Source of the DNA: Cyclobacterium amurskyense
GTDB lineage: Bacteria; Bacteroidota; Bacteroidia; Cytophagales; Cyclobacteriaceae
NCBI RefSeq assembly: GCF_001050135.1
Contig: NZ_CP012040.1
Coordinates: 1,116,001 to 1,180,000 of the forward strand
Length of the DNA: 64,000 bases
Direction of reading: 5' to 3'
Shown here: piece by piece, positions 18,633-27,453 of the stretch
Position numbering within the stretch: the stretch's first letter is position 1
Layout of the letters: every line of letters starts with the position of its first letter
Position numbers and translations under genes: made by a program
Notes under the pieces: generated by a model
Told to the model about the DNA's origin: nothing
Database searches by the model: none
Seen by the model: the letters and a program-made list of their open reading frames with translations, nothing else

Positions 18633-20291
18633 TTATTCTTCAATAGTCAAAACTCCATCTTCCAAACTTAGAATAGGAACATAATTATTAAATCTCACTC
18701 GAGAAAAATTAAAACCAAATGTTAAATTCCCTTTAATAAAACTTCTTCTATCAAGATTTTTTTGAAAGTCAAAACCTTTTTCTTCGTTGATAACTTTGGT
18801 TACAAAATCGGCGAGTTCGAAACCCATATAAGCAAATGATGAAGGGTTGATTTTATAATGATTCATGTAATCGTTCCTGAAATCATCCAGCAATTCATTA
18901 TTAAAATCAACGGTGTTATTGCCTACAAAATGGAAATTTTGGGTTTCCATCATATCGTAATTAGCAAAATCAAAATACAACCAACTTTCCATTACCACCA
19001 CTGGCAGTCCTGCTCCTAAAGACTCTACAAGCCCAAAAGTAGGTGAGGCTATGTTCGGATCATCCGAAAAGATTACCATCAAATCTGCAGTTTGGGATTT
19101 TCCTTTCCCCAATTCCAGGCTCTCGAAAAAACCCTGCATATCTCTGGTAGTTACTTTTTGATTCTTCACTATTTGAAGCCCACTAATTCTAGCCATATCT
19201 ACAAAAGTAGCTGCCAATAATTCATCTCTGCTCGTCCCAGAATAGGCTATTGCAACTCTTTTCCCTTCAAATTTTCTGCAATAATCCAATACATTTTGGC
19301 TAATTGCCTGAATAGACGGTCTGAATAAATAAGAGTATTCAAATCCTTTTACATTTTCATCAATATTGGACAGTGGATTAATTTGAGGAATTTGTCTTTG
19401 TTGAGCAAAACTCGCAACAAGCGCAGTTTCCTCAGGATACAGTGGCCCAATAATGATGTCAGCATTAGATAAAAAGTCGTCTTCTAATATACCTCTTACT
19501 TTGGCATCACTTCTTTCCGTATCAAAAGTTTTAAAATTTAACTTTACCCCATTTGATTTGGCTTGATCCAATGCAAGTTTTATCCCCTGATACAATTGTA
19601 AAACAAAGTTGTTTGAATTAATTGACTGCACTCCGGATCTGCCTTCATAATTAAAAGGCAGCACCACGGCAATATCTAAAACATTGTCTTTGCTCGAAAG
19701 CTTAACGTTACTACTTCCCTGAGTCAAAGCTTCACTTCTGATTTTTTCATACAAGGATCTTTCTGTAGAGGACATAGAACCTTGTGTCTCAAGCCGCTCT
19801 TTTAAAGCCATGACCAAGCCTTTATTTTCAGGAAAAAGCCCGTACTGTACAGCAAGAGAACTTGACGCGCTTACTTTCAAAAAATTATAGCTTGCTTTGT
19901 ATCCCTCTTTTTTCAAGGTTTCATCTGAGATTTGATCTATCAATCGCAATGCATCATTTGGAGACGAGAGCTCAAAATGACACAATGCCAAAAGGTAGCG
20001 GGCATCGTCTTTTTTCGCGAAACCCCTCGTAGCAATAAGAGAATTTAAGGCTTCTTTAGCCAGTTCAAATTGCCTGTTACCATAGGCTGCTCTAGCAAAA
20101 TGATACCTCGCATAATCTGATAACGAACTGTATTTCTCTTTATCAAGATAAGGTCTTAGCAACTCCATTGCCTCTGCCTGATTTCCTTGCTGTATCTGTT
20201 TTTTAGCTTGTTCAAGTTGATCAAAACCCTCCTGCGAATAGGCAGTGAACAAGGGAACAATAAGAAATAGAAAGTATAGTGTTATTTTCAT
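18633..20291 (-). CDS. Periplasmic-binding (LivJ/LpoA-like) protein with N-terminal TPR
   Basis: This 552-residue protein has a signal peptide (MKITLYFLFLIVPLFTAYSQ), a helical TPR-like part at about 20-180 (LEQAKKQIQQGNQAEAMELL), and a type I periplasmic-binding fold at about 205-552 (IAVVLPFNYEG, ADIIIGPLYPEETALVASFA, KRVAIAYSGTSRDEL). TPR plus a periplasmic-binding domain is the architecture of LpoA, an activator of penicillin-binding protein 1A, but here no permease or PBP gene is adjacent. A substrate-binding role for an ABC transporter is less likely because there is no transporter operon. The function is inferred. It is co-transcribed with hemL (4 bp gap). Confidence 0.8.
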   Translation of the reverse strand: MKITLYFLFLIVPLFTAYSQEGFDQLEQAKKQIQQGNQAEAMELLRPYLDKEKYSSLSDYARYHFARAAYGNRQFELAKEALNSLIATRGFAKKDDARYLLALCHFELSSPNDALRLIDQISDETLKKEGYKASYNFLKVSASSSLAVQYGLFPENKGLVMALKERLETQGSMSSTERSLYEKIRSEALTQGSSNVKLSSKDNVLDIAVVLPFNYEGRSGVQSINSNNFVLQLYQGIKLALDQAKSNGVKLNFKTFDTERSDAKVRGILEDDFLSNADIIIGPLYPEETALVASFAQQRQIPQINPLSNIDENVKGFEYSYLFRPSIQAISQNVLDYCRKFEGKRVAIAYSGTSRDELLAATFVDMARISGLQIVKNQKVTTRDMQGFFESLELGKGKSQTADLMVIFSDDPNIASPTFGLVESLGAGLPVVVMESWLYFDFANYDMMETQNFHFVGNNTVDFNNELLDDFRNDYMNHYKINPSSFAYMGFELADFVTKVINEEKGFDFQKNLDRRSFIKGNLTFGFNFSRVRFNNYVPILSLEDGVLTIEE

Positions 20292-20401
20292 GGGGTGAAG
20301 AATTCTTTAATGGTGTAGTTTCAAACTTCGTACCTTTTTTCACAAAAAACCGTCATCATTTCAAAATTACGAAATTAAATTTTCCTTAAGCGTATTTACA
20401 T

Positions 20402-20433
20402 AGAAAAGCCTGACTTCTCCATCAGGCTTTTCT
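20402..20433 (-). terminator. Terminator downstream of guaA
   Basis: AGAAAAGCCTGA and TCAGGCTTTTCT form a 12-bp stem with an 8-base loop. On the minus strand it lies just past the guaA stop. The stem contains its own A and T runs, so it could act in both directions. Confidence 0.8.
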
Positions 20434-20441
20434 TATTATTT

Positions 20442-21977
20442 TTATTCCCACTCAATGGTTGCAGGTGGTTTGGAACTGATATCGTATACGACCCTGTTCA
20501 CACCTTTCACTTTATTGATAATATCATTGGAGACCTTGCCTAGGAAATCGTAGGGTAAATGAACCCAATCCGCAGTCATGCCATCCACCGATGAAACCGC
20601 TCTTAAGGCTACAACTCTTTCATAAGTCCTTTCATCACCCATTACACCTACAGACTGTACTGGTAACAACATGGATCCCGCTTGCCATACATCATCATAC
20701 AAGCCTGCGTCTTTCAGACCTTGAATAAAAATATAATCTACCTCCTGAAGGGTTTGCACCTTTTCTTCAGTCACGTCTCCTAAAATTCTAATCCCAAGTC
20801 CCGGACCTGGGAAAGGATGTCTGCCAATGATGGCATCGGAAATACCTAAAGCTTTACCAACTTCTCTTACACCATCTTTAAATAGGGTGTTTAATGGTTC
20901 TACTACTTTAAGCTTCATAAAATCTGGAAGCCCACCCACATTGTGGTGAGATTTAATGGTTGCTGATGGGCCATTGACCGAAACGGATTCGATCACATCT
21001 GGATAGATGGTTCCTTGCCCCAGCCACTTCACATCTTTAATTTTATGCGCTTCTTCGTCAAAAACTTCTATAAATGTTCTGCCAATGGCCTTTCTTTTCC
21101 CTTCAGGATCAGAAATACCCGCCAAGGCATCATAAAATTTCTTTTTGGAATCAACACCTATTACATTCAGCCCCATACCTTTGTAAGACTCCAGCACCTC
21201 TTCATACTCATTCTTTCTCAAGAGACCGTTGTCCACAAAGACACAAGTCAATTGATCACCTATAGCTCTGTGTATTAAGGTTGCTGCCACTGATGAATCC
21301 ACACCACCAGACAAGCCCATCACTACACGGTCTTTTCCTATGGTTTCTTTAAGAGAAGCTATGGTAGCATCTATAAATACATCTGAGGTCCAATCCTGTG
21401 CACAGTCGCAAATCTGAACCACAAAATTCCTCAAGAGATTCTTACCTTCTGTAGAGTGGGTCACTTCCGGATGAAACTGAATACCATAGGTTTCTTCACC
21501 TTGTACTTTGTACGCGGCTATTTTTACCGAGTGCGTACTGGCGATGACATCAAACCCTTCCGGCAATTCCTTGATGGTATCTCCATGGGACATCCATACT
21601 TGAGAATCATGTGTCAATTCCCTAAAAAGCTTGGAATGGGTGTCCAAATGAGAAATTTTGGCCCTTCCATATTCCCTGATTTCAGAAGGTGTTACATTTC
21701 CACCGTATTTCTGCGCCATTAGCTGTGCTCCATAGCACACACCTAAAATGGGTAATTTACCGCGAAGTGCATCTAAATCAAGATCAGGAGAATCATTGTC
21801 TCTAACAGAGCAAGGACTGCCTGAAAGTATGATTCCTTTAATGTCTGAAGTAATTGGGGGGATTTTATTGAAAGGGTGAATTTCACAATATACATCCAGT
21901 TCTCTAACACGTCTGGCTATTAGCTGTGTGTACTGAGAACCAAAGTCTAGGATTAAAATCTGTTCTGCCATGCGCAA
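20442..21977 (-). CDS. guaA: GMP synthase (glutamine-hydrolysing)
   Basis: This 511-residue two-domain enzyme has a class I glutamine amidotransferase at the N-terminus, with the catalytic Cys81 in LGVCYGAQL and the catalytic His/Glu in FHPEVTHS. The ATP-pyrophosphatase domain has GLSGGVDSSVAATL, and the C-terminal dimerisation domain ends in KPPATIEWE as usual for GuaA. It aminates XMP to GMP in the cytoplasm. An ATG two codons downstream (21971) is an equally likely start. A terminator separates it from the downstream binding-protein gene. Confidence 0.97.
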   Translation of the reverse strand: MRMAEQILILDFGSQYTQLIARRVRELDVYCEIHPFNKIPPITSDIKGIILSGSPCSVRDNDSPDLDLDALRGKLPILGVCYGAQLMAQKYGGNVTPSEIREYGRAKISHLDTHSKLFRELTHDSQVWMSHGDTIKELPEGFDVIASTHSVKIAAYKVQGEETYGIQFHPEVTHSTEGKNLLRNFVVQICDCAQDWTSDVFIDATIASLKETIGKDRVVMGLSGGVDSSVAATLIHRAIGDQLTCVFVDNGLLRKNEYEEVLESYKGMGLNVIGVDSKKKFYDALAGISDPEGKRKAIGRTFIEVFDEEAHKIKDVKWLGQGTIYPDVIESVSVNGPSATIKSHHNVGGLPDFMKLKVVEPLNTLFKDGVREVGKALGISDAIIGRHPFPGPGLGIRILGDVTEEKVQTLQEVDYIFIQGLKDAGLYDDVWQAGSMLLPVQSVGVMGDERTYERVVALRAVSSVDGMTADWVHLPYDFLGKVSNDIINKVKGVNRVVYDISSKPPATIEWE

Positions 21978-22286
21978 AGTTAATCAGCCCTTGCCAATTC
22001 CCGAAATAAAAAGGTGAATTTTCAAAAGAATATTTGGGGACAACATTGTGAGAATGATTCCTGAACTTAATCAAACTCGCTCTAACATTCCAGATAAAGG
22101 ATTGGAAACCAATTTAAACCGAATGATTTAATAAAAATTGATGTGTTGTATGGGACAATAGTATTTTGTTAAACATTGTTTTTTCCCGAATCCATACCGA
22201 TTATCACGGATATGCGCATTATTAGAAACTAAGTACGGAACCTGTTCAACCTCATACGGGTTGGAAAGTTGGTGGTTGACCGGCTG

Positions 22287-22336
22287 TCCACGGGTTTTCA
22301 CCCGTGGTTATTGTTGTTGAAGCCCTGAAGGCTTCT
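22287..22336. repeat. Two REP-like hairpins
   Basis: CCACGGGT/ACCCGTGG (22287-22306) has a 4-base loop, and GAAGCC/GGCTTC around CTGAA lies at about 22320-22336. They have the same form as the hairpins of the larger repeat that follows at 22491, so they look like a related or broken module. Confidence 0.65.
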
Positions 22337-22399
22337 TTGGATTCCCAAGGAAAGTAAAGCAATAAAAACCTAGCTTCACTTTTTACTAAAGCAAGCATT

Positions 22400-22700
22400 T
22401 GGGTTCAAATAACCGGACCCTGGGCGGAGCCGAAGGGGTAGGTGTTTCGGGATACGTTACCCTTTCCCTTCGGCTTCGCTCAGCAACCAGACTTCGGCTC
22501 CGCTCAGCCACCCGGAGGTTTGTGACCTTTTTGACCGAATGGGTTCATGACGATCCGATTGGAATGGTTATAGTAATTAAACGATTACCATTCTAAAAAA
22601 AACAGACCTGAAGGGTCTGAACTATAATAACCGTGGGTGGCAACCCGGGATAGACAAACACACCTACACCCAACACTGAAGGTGTTGAACAGCTACAAGT
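22400..22700 (+). repeat. Interspersed hairpin repeat, copy 1
   Basis: 22491-22700 aligns over its whole length with 25949-26164. Both have ACTTCGGCTCCGCTCAGCC, then CCTTTTTGACCGAATGG, ACGATCCG.TTGGAA, CAGACC-TGAAG-GGTCTG, a CCGTGGGT/ACCC palindrome, and CAACAC-TGAAG-GTGTTG. The leader AACCGGACCCTG.GCGGAGCCGAAGG at 22410-22436 recurs at 26436-26461. Stacked palindromes with TGAAG loops resemble REP/BIME sequences moved by REP-associated tyrosine transposases; no such gene is in the window. Confidence 0.85.
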
Positions 22701-22810
22701 AATTCCAAACCCGAAAATTTAAATAAACAAGAGCTAATCAACCTATGAGCATGCCTATTTACCAATCTTGAATAATAAGTAAGTTTTATTACAAGCAGAT
22801 TAAACATCCA

Positions 22811-23536
22811 TCAAAACCTGTAGTTAAGAAAAATCCCGGTATAAGGCTGAAAGCGCAGACCATTTAGTTTCAGTGTATAACCTTCAGTAGATTGAATTTG
22901 ATTTTGACTTCCTTCTTCCTTCGCTCTTATGGAGATACGCTCTGTAAATTGCTGTTCTCCCATATAACCTGACAATCTAAATTCTGTACTAAGCAACAAT
23001 CTTGGACTGAGACTAAAACGCAGGCCTGCCAATGGAGAAACCGAAAGCCTGATTTCCCTATCATACTGGTCCTGACTTTCAAAATATTCCTCCTCCGGAT
23101 CTGTGTCAGGTTGCTCAAAAATCGATCGTCTATCCATCTTACGTCCTTCCAGTTCCATACCATAGTACCCCTCCCATCTTTTGGTCAGAGGTTTTATCCA
23201 TTCATAACCTATCGCCAGGCCAAAATTCCCGATGCGATCTATATTGGTAAAATCACCCTCTATTTTCTTAGCCCTACTAACCATCCCAAAGACACGCAGT
23301 CTTAACCTATTTTGGTCATGAATCTTTTGCCTTAGCATCAATTCCAATGGTGTCCGCTGGTTTTGATACATCAACTGATCAAAAGCAAAATTAGTATTAA
23401 GACCGATTTCAAACCGGCTTGTGGAATCTAATAGACTCCATGTTGAAGGTTCGTTTTGAGCTGAAGCGGCTGTATATTCCATTATGAAAAAAAGAAGCAA
23501 AAGTATTTTGGGATGTATCATTCTTGATTTCATCAT
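22811..23536 (-). CDS. Probable outer-membrane beta-barrel protein (paralogue 2)
   Basis: This 241-residue protein has an N-terminal signal peptide and alternating hydrophobic strands. It ends in aromatic F (GIFLNYRF), as required for insertion by the BAM complex. It is a clear paralogue of the next gene (23538-24257): both share the PLELMLRQ/PIEFLLRR segment followed by LRLR, the KIEG segment, and FQPYTGIF/FQPYSGIF near the end. I know no named family; the size fits an 8- to 10-stranded barrel. The gap between the two genes is 1 bp, so they form an operon. Confidence 0.7.
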   Translation of the reverse strand: MMKSRMIHPKILLLLFFIMEYTAASAQNEPSTWSLLDSTSRFEIGLNTNFAFDQLMYQNQRTPLELMLRQKIHDQNRLRLRVFGMVSRAKKIEGDFTNIDRIGNFGLAIGYEWIKPLTKRWEGYYGMELEGRKMDRRSIFEQPDTDPEEEYFESQDQYDREIRLSVSPLAGLRFSLSPRLLLSTEFRLSGYMGEQQFTERISIRAKEEGSQNQIQSTEGYTLKLNGLRFQPYTGIFLNYRF

Positions 23537-23537
23537 T

Positions 23538-24257
23538 TTAAAATTTAAGGTTCACAAAAATTCCGGAATAAGGTTGAAAATCAAAAAACCAGGCCTTTGA
23601 ATCATGTCCTCCTGTGGAATGGGCTTCCGACCCATCGGGATTAGCAGAGGATTTAGTAAAGGCATCCGATCTCGATTTGGTACTGTTATAAAATAATTCT
23701 GTTCGCATTTCATAAGACACGAACAAGTAGGGCAAGGGGGAATAGGTAAAGCCTACAAAGGGCACCAACCCTAAGGATTGTGCAGTGTCAAAATCATATC
23801 TTCTTACTTTAAGATCCCCGTAAGTCTCAGAGTAAGAAGAACGATTTCTGGTAGTATTGTGAATATCCCAGCCCTTTTCCAGATCGGCTCCAAAATAATA
23901 ACCGAGTTTTTTGTTGATGGGATGGTGCCATTCATGTCCCAGGGCAATGGCAAAGCGGGATTGCTGAATTTTTAGGTTCTCTTCCCCTTCTATTTTATTG
24001 GTATTCTCCACCCAGCCGCTGGCCCTTAACCTAAGGCTGCGGTCACCCGGCAGTCCCCTGCGTAACAAAAACTCAATGGGGGTGAATGTCCCCGGATCTA
24101 AAAATCCATCGATGGCAAACTGGCTGTTTATGCCTAAGCTATAGGCTTTATCAGGCAGAAAAACTGGCGTTTTCTCCTCAGCTGGTATTTCTCGTTGCCC
24201 CATAGCCAGACCAAATAGTCCGGTCATTAAAAGGCCTGTAATAAAAAGTTTGATCAT
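23538..24257 (-). CDS. Probable outer-membrane beta-barrel protein (paralogue 1)
   Basis: This 239-residue protein starts with a signal peptide (MIKLFITGLLMTGLFGLAMG) and has amphipathic beta-strand periodicity, ending GIFVNLKF with a terminal Phe. It is first in a two-gene operon with its paralogue. The two copies have diverged well beyond a recent duplication, keeping the LRLR strand, the KIEGE turn and the C-terminal FQPYSGIF. The region upstream is extremely AT-rich. The function is unknown. Confidence 0.7.
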   Translation of the reverse strand: MIKLFITGLLMTGLFGLAMGQREIPAEEKTPVFLPDKAYSLGINSQFAIDGFLDPGTFTPIEFLLRRGLPGDRSLRLRASGWVENTNKIEGEENLKIQQSRFAIALGHEWHHPINKKLGYYFGADLEKGWDIHNTTRNRSSYSETYGDLKVRRYDFDTAQSLGLVPFVGFTYSPLPYLFVSYEMRTELFYNSTKSRSDAFTKSSANPDGSEAHSTGGHDSKAWFFDFQPYSGIFVNLKF

Positions 24258-24466
24258 GCTTTTTTTTTTTGAAAAGTATAATATAAATCAATTTGAACCT
24301 AATGTTTTAATAAATAATTTTTAGACTATTTTATTTAATAATATTTATAAAGTAGATTTAGTTGTATTGCTGATCTTTACTTTTAATTACAAGAGAATTG
24401 GCACAGCATTTCTTTGCTCAGTCTAATCAAATTACACCAGTTTAGCCTTAATAGAACTTTGCTGCA

Positions 24467-24503
24467 ACTCCCCCTTAATCTAAGAGGGCTAGGGGGAATT
24501 TTA
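24467..24503. repeat. C-rich/G-rich hairpin repeat, copy 1
   Basis: CTCCCCCTTAATC with AGGGCTAGGGGGAATTTT forms an imperfect hairpin. Related copies lie at 24584-24626, 25365-25407 and 26313-26354. Confidence 0.6.
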
Positions 24504-24583
24504 ATGAAAATGGAAAAGCTGAATTGTCCTAAATTAAGTTTACCGATTATTATTCAAATACTTCTTTTGGTTTACAGTTCACG

Positions 24584-24626
24584 TAAAAAATCCCCCTTTG
24601 CCCCCCTTTGTTGAAAGAGGGATTTG
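24584..24626. repeat. C-rich/G-rich hairpin repeat, copy 2
   Basis: AAATCCCCCTTTG, then CCCCCCTTTG, then TTGAAAGAGGGATTTG. It pairs with itself end to end and is closest to the copy at 26313. Confidence 0.65.
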
Positions 24627-25364
24627 TAACGTTTGGAATAGCGGATACATTTTTACATTTCACTTTCTCAGCCCAATCTAAAAGCTTAGGGCTTTTAAGA
24701 AAATTTTGACACCTATCTGTGAGGAAAGCAATGGGCTTTATCCCAAATAGGGGTACTTCACAAGTCCCCCTATCCACCTAAAAAGTCACCTCCCCCACTT
24801 CGCAAATAGGTAGGTGGACTTAAAACTGACAAGCTTGAGGTTCTGAACTCAAACGCTGGAGTTCAGAAGTGGGGCTTTTGACCTCCGACCTGGACATTTT
24901 CTTTTAAAAATTACAAGCTTGATATCATTAAATGAAAAGTATGACATTTTTACCGGGACGTACCGATTTTTAAAACGATTTAGGGGACTTCGGAAGTGGG
25001 TAGGGGCACTTCGGAACTCCTCCTGTCAGGTTTTTATATGGAAGCGAGCGGTTAGGAAGTGGGGAATTGAAGTTATTAGGTGGAAATTTTCGGCTTTTTG
25101 GTTAAATATTGTTGTTTTTTAATTCACACTAGCTGTAAAAACTGACAAGGTTGAAGGAAATAAACGCAACGGCGAAGTAAAAAAAAATGCTAAACTGAAT
25201 TCAATTGTAAAATAAAACCAATTGCAGTATTTAAACATTAATCTGTAAACTTGTTTTAGAACTAGTCCGAGTTTCGGCCAAAGTTGTTTTAAAGCTTGAA
25301 TGATAAAATTTAAGTGGGCTGTTAAAATGTTAAATCAGGAACGTATTCGTAAGTCCTGAAAAAC

Positions 25365-25407
25365 CAAAATCCCCCTTTATTTCAAAGGGGGACCAAGGGG
25401 GATTTTT
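25365..25407. repeat. C-rich/G-rich hairpin repeat, copy 3, opposite orientation
   Basis: AAAATCCCCCTTTATTTCAA is followed by AGGGGGACCAAGGGGGATTT, the reverse orientation of copies 2 and 4. Confidence 0.65.
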
Positions 25408-25467
25408 TCGTGAACATTCAAAAATACGAGCTTGTTAAAATAATATGGGATTTATGTGGATTGAATG

Positions 25468-25555
25468 CCACCCTTTCAGGGCTCAAAATTTAAATATTTA
25501 CCTATTGCCACAGGGCTGACACCCTGTGCTAAGTTACTACGCCCTTTCAGGGCTA
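25468..25555 (+). repeat. Three-hairpin module, forward arm
   Basis: It contains CCCTTTCAGGGCT (25471-25483), CACAGGGCTGACACCCTGTG and GCCCTTTCAGGGCT (25541-25554). The same module in opposite orientation lies 80 bp downstream, forming an inverted pair like a BIME. Confidence 0.75.
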
Positions 25556-25637
25556 AAATGAAAAAATATCAGGATTATAAGTTCATTTTCAACTAAAAAT
25601 TTAATGAGGCTAAACACCAACTCCAACAAATCATACC

Positions 25638-25725
25638 CGGCCCTGAAAGGGACAAATATAATAGCACAGGGTGAAGCCCTGTGTGGGAAATCAGTATTGC
25701 AACCTAAGCCCTGCATGGGCGAAAT
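25638..25725 (-). repeat. Three-hairpin module, reverse arm
   Basis: It contains GGCCCTGAAAGGGAC, GCACAGGGTGAAGCCCTGTG and AGCCCTGCATGGGCGAAAT. This is the reverse complement order of the module at 25468-25555. Confidence 0.75.
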
Positions 25726-25871
25726 ATTTTGAGCAATTCGGGATTTATCTGTGATGAATACTTGTCCTAAATAAAGTTTACCGATAATTATTTAAATACT
25801 ACTTTAGATTTACATTTCACACCACCCCATTTCTCACCCTTTATTATAAAGAGGATTTTGAGTATTCAAAT

Positions 25872-26164
25872 TAGCTTATTGAATTACTAATTTAATATTG
25901 AGTAAGTCCAATAAGCGAATCCAAAAAGGTTGGTATTAAGATAACCGGACTTCGGCTCCGCTCAGCCGACGGAAGGTTGTTTACCTTTTTGACCGAATGG
26001 CTTCGCAAGGACGATCCGGTTGGAAGGTATATGGTAATAAAACAATCCACTTTTCTAAAAAAAACAGACCTGAAGGGTCTGAACTATAATAACCGTAGGT
26101 AGCAACCCACGGGAAAGGCAAACACCCCTACACTCAACACTGAAGGTGTTGAACAGCTACAAGT
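25872..26164 (+). repeat. Interspersed hairpin repeat, copy 2
   Basis: 25872-25950 (TAGCTTATTG to ATAACCGGAC) is repeated at 26366-26443 with few changes. It has its own inverted repeat AGCTTATTG and CAATAAGCG. 25949-26164 is the second copy of the 22491-22700 repeat with the same palindromes. Confidence 0.85.
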
Positions 26165-26312
26165 GATTCACGGAGAAGTAAAAGGTGAAAGAACTACAGA
26201 GCCGAAGGAGTAGCTTTTACGTTTGCATCACCCTATTACTTCGGCTTCGCTCAACCGCCGGGAAAGGGATAGGTTCTTCTATTTATTATTTACGACCGAT
26301 ATACAGTTTGCG

Positions 26313-26462
26313 GTAAAATCCCCCTTTGTCCCCCTTTGTTGAAGGGGGATTTTGATTTTTCAGAATAGCTTATTGCATTACTAATTTAATGTTGAGTCAG
26401 CCCAATAAGCGAATTCAAAAAGGTTGGTATTAAGATAACCGGACCCTGAGCGGAGCCGAAGG
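26313..26462. repeat. C-rich/G-rich hairpin copy 4 plus partial interspersed repeat
   Basis: 26313-26354 is the best hairpin of the C-rich set (AAATCCCCC with GGGGGATTTT). 26366-26443 repeats 25872-25950, and 26436-26461 repeats the 22410-22436 leader. It ends 15 bp before the stop of the HIT gene. Confidence 0.7.
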
Positions 26463-26476
26463 GAAAGGGGAAGGTT

Positions 26477-26881
26477 TTAATTCCCTTGATCGAAAGCTAG
26501 TTTAATTTTTGAGGCTATTTCTTCCATTTCTGATTTCTCCAACTGAAGTTTCGGCCTACTAAAATTAATGTCATCCATACTCCTAAGTGGCACCAAATGG
26601 ATATGTACATGAGGTACCTCCAAGCCAATTACGGCCACTCCTATTCGGGTACATTTGATGACCGACTCTTGAGCTTTGGCCACTTTCTTGGCAAAAAGGT
26701 GAAGACTAGAATACAAATCATCCTCCAGATCATAGATATAATCAACTTCTTGTTTTGGCACCACGAGCACGTGGCCTTTTACCAATGGCATTATATCTAA
26801 AAAAGCGATATGTTGCTCATCCTCAGCAACAATGTATCCTGGAATTTCTCTATTGATTATCTTTGTGAAAATAGTAGGCAT
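26477..26881 (-). CDS. HIT (histidine triad) family protein
   Basis: This 134-residue protein begins MPTIFTKIINREIPGYIVAE and has the triad HVHIHLVP with H91, H93 and H95. The family hydrolyses or transfers nucleotides: bacterial HinT-like members act on AMP-lysine or aminoacyl-adenylates. The length is slightly greater than the usual 110-115 residues because of a C-terminal helix. It lies downstream of greA, separated by a terminator, in an order common in Cytophagales. Confidence 0.93.
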   Translation of the reverse strand: MPTIFTKIINREIPGYIVAEDEQHIAFLDIMPLVKGHVLVVPKQEVDYIYDLEDDLYSSLHLFAKKVAKAQESVIKCTRIGVAVIGLEVPHVHIHLVPLRSMDDINFSRPKLQLEKSEMEEIASKIKLAFDQGN

Positions 26882-26907
26882 AAGTAAGGAAGTTATATAT
26901 TGATCAC

Positions 26908-26939
26908 AAAAAAATCCCGATGCATCGCAACCGGGATTA
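26908..26939 (-). terminator. Terminator after greA
   Basis: On the minus strand AATCCCG and CGGGATT form a stem with a 12-base partly palindromic loop and a run of seven T. It lies in the 63-bp gap between greA and the HIT gene. Confidence 0.85.
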
Positions 26940-26944
26940 AAAAA

Positions 26945-27418
26945 TTATAAGCTAATTTCCAACACTTCAAATTCAACCAAACCTGCAGGTGCTTGAATTT
27001 GAGCAATTTCACCAACCTTCTTACCCAAAAGGCCTTTTCCAAAAGGTGATGCTGAGGAAATCTTATTTTGTTTAAGATCAGCTTCTTCCTCAGAAACTAA
27101 AGTATAAGAAACGGTCATACCATTTTTTACATTCTTTATCTTCACTGTGCATAGAATTCCTACTTTAGAAGTATCCACTTTGGAATTATCCAATACCCTG
27201 GCATTACCAACGACATTCTCAAGTTTGGCAATCTTCAATTCCAAATGCCCCTGTGCATCTTTGGCTGCATCATATTCAGCATTCTCACTTAGATCACCTT
27301 TATCTCTTGCTTCAGCAATCTGCTTGGCAATGTCTGTTCTGCCTTTCGTTTTCAGGAACTGAAGCTCTTCTTTGAGCTTCCGTAACCCTTCTTCTGTGTA
27401 ATATTGTATGCTTCCCAT
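26945..27418 (-). CDS. greA: Transcription elongation factor GreA
   Basis: This 157-residue protein has the GreA coiled-coil N-terminus (YYTEEGLRKLKEELQFLKTK and DKGDLSENAEYDAAKDAQG) and the C-terminal FKBP-like domain (SPFGKGLLGKKVGEIAQIQA). The acidic tip residues D and E of the DLSENAEYD loop that reach the polymerase active site are present. It stimulates cleavage of backtracked RNA by RNA polymerase. The gene has its own terminator, and the preceding dehydrogenase gene ends in a hairpin, so it is probably expressed on its own. Confidence 0.97.
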   Translation of the reverse strand: MGSIQYYTEEGLRKLKEELQFLKTKGRTDIAKQIAEARDKGDLSENAEYDAAKDAQGHLELKIAKLENVVGNARVLDNSKVDTSKVGILCTVKIKNVKNGMTVSYTLVSEEEADLKQNKISSASPFGKGLLGKKVGEIAQIQAPAGLVEFEVLEISL

Positions 27419-27453
27419 ATCAATTAATTATTAACCTCATATATAAATAAAAT

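Larger units (their letters stand above)
21978..22810. other. Gene-free stretch with hairpin repeats
   Basis: This 833-bp stretch holds no credible gene. The 66-codon frame at 22399-22596 is an artefact of the repeated CTTCGGCT(T/C)CGCTCAG. From about 22280 it carries a train of short palindromes, described in the repeat entries. Confidence 0.75.
24258..26476. other. 2.2-kb gene-free stretch packed with repeats
   Basis: No credible gene is seen across 2.2 kb. The 67-codon frame at 24919-25122 has no family resemblance and lies among repeats. At least three repeat types are interleaved here: C-rich/G-rich hairpins, an inverted pair of hairpin modules, and a second copy of the 22.5-kb repeat. 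Sequence phrases such as TCCTAAATTAAGTTTACCGAT recur within the stretch (24530s and 25770s), so it probably grew by repeat duplication. Confidence 0.75.

Noticed and set aside
22399..22596. 65-codon ORF with LRLRSATRLRLRSATR
   Set aside because: The residue repeat comes from the duplicated CTTCGGCT(T/C)CGCTCAG motif of the hairpin repeat, not from a protein.
24919..25122. 67-codon ORF in the repeat-rich stretch
   Set aside because: Composition is Trp/Arg-rich and unlike the real genes, there is no promoter or terminator, and it lies among repeats.
22200..26476. CRISPR array
   Set aside because: The repeats are palindrome families of unequal spacing and length, with no regular spacer structure and no cas genes.
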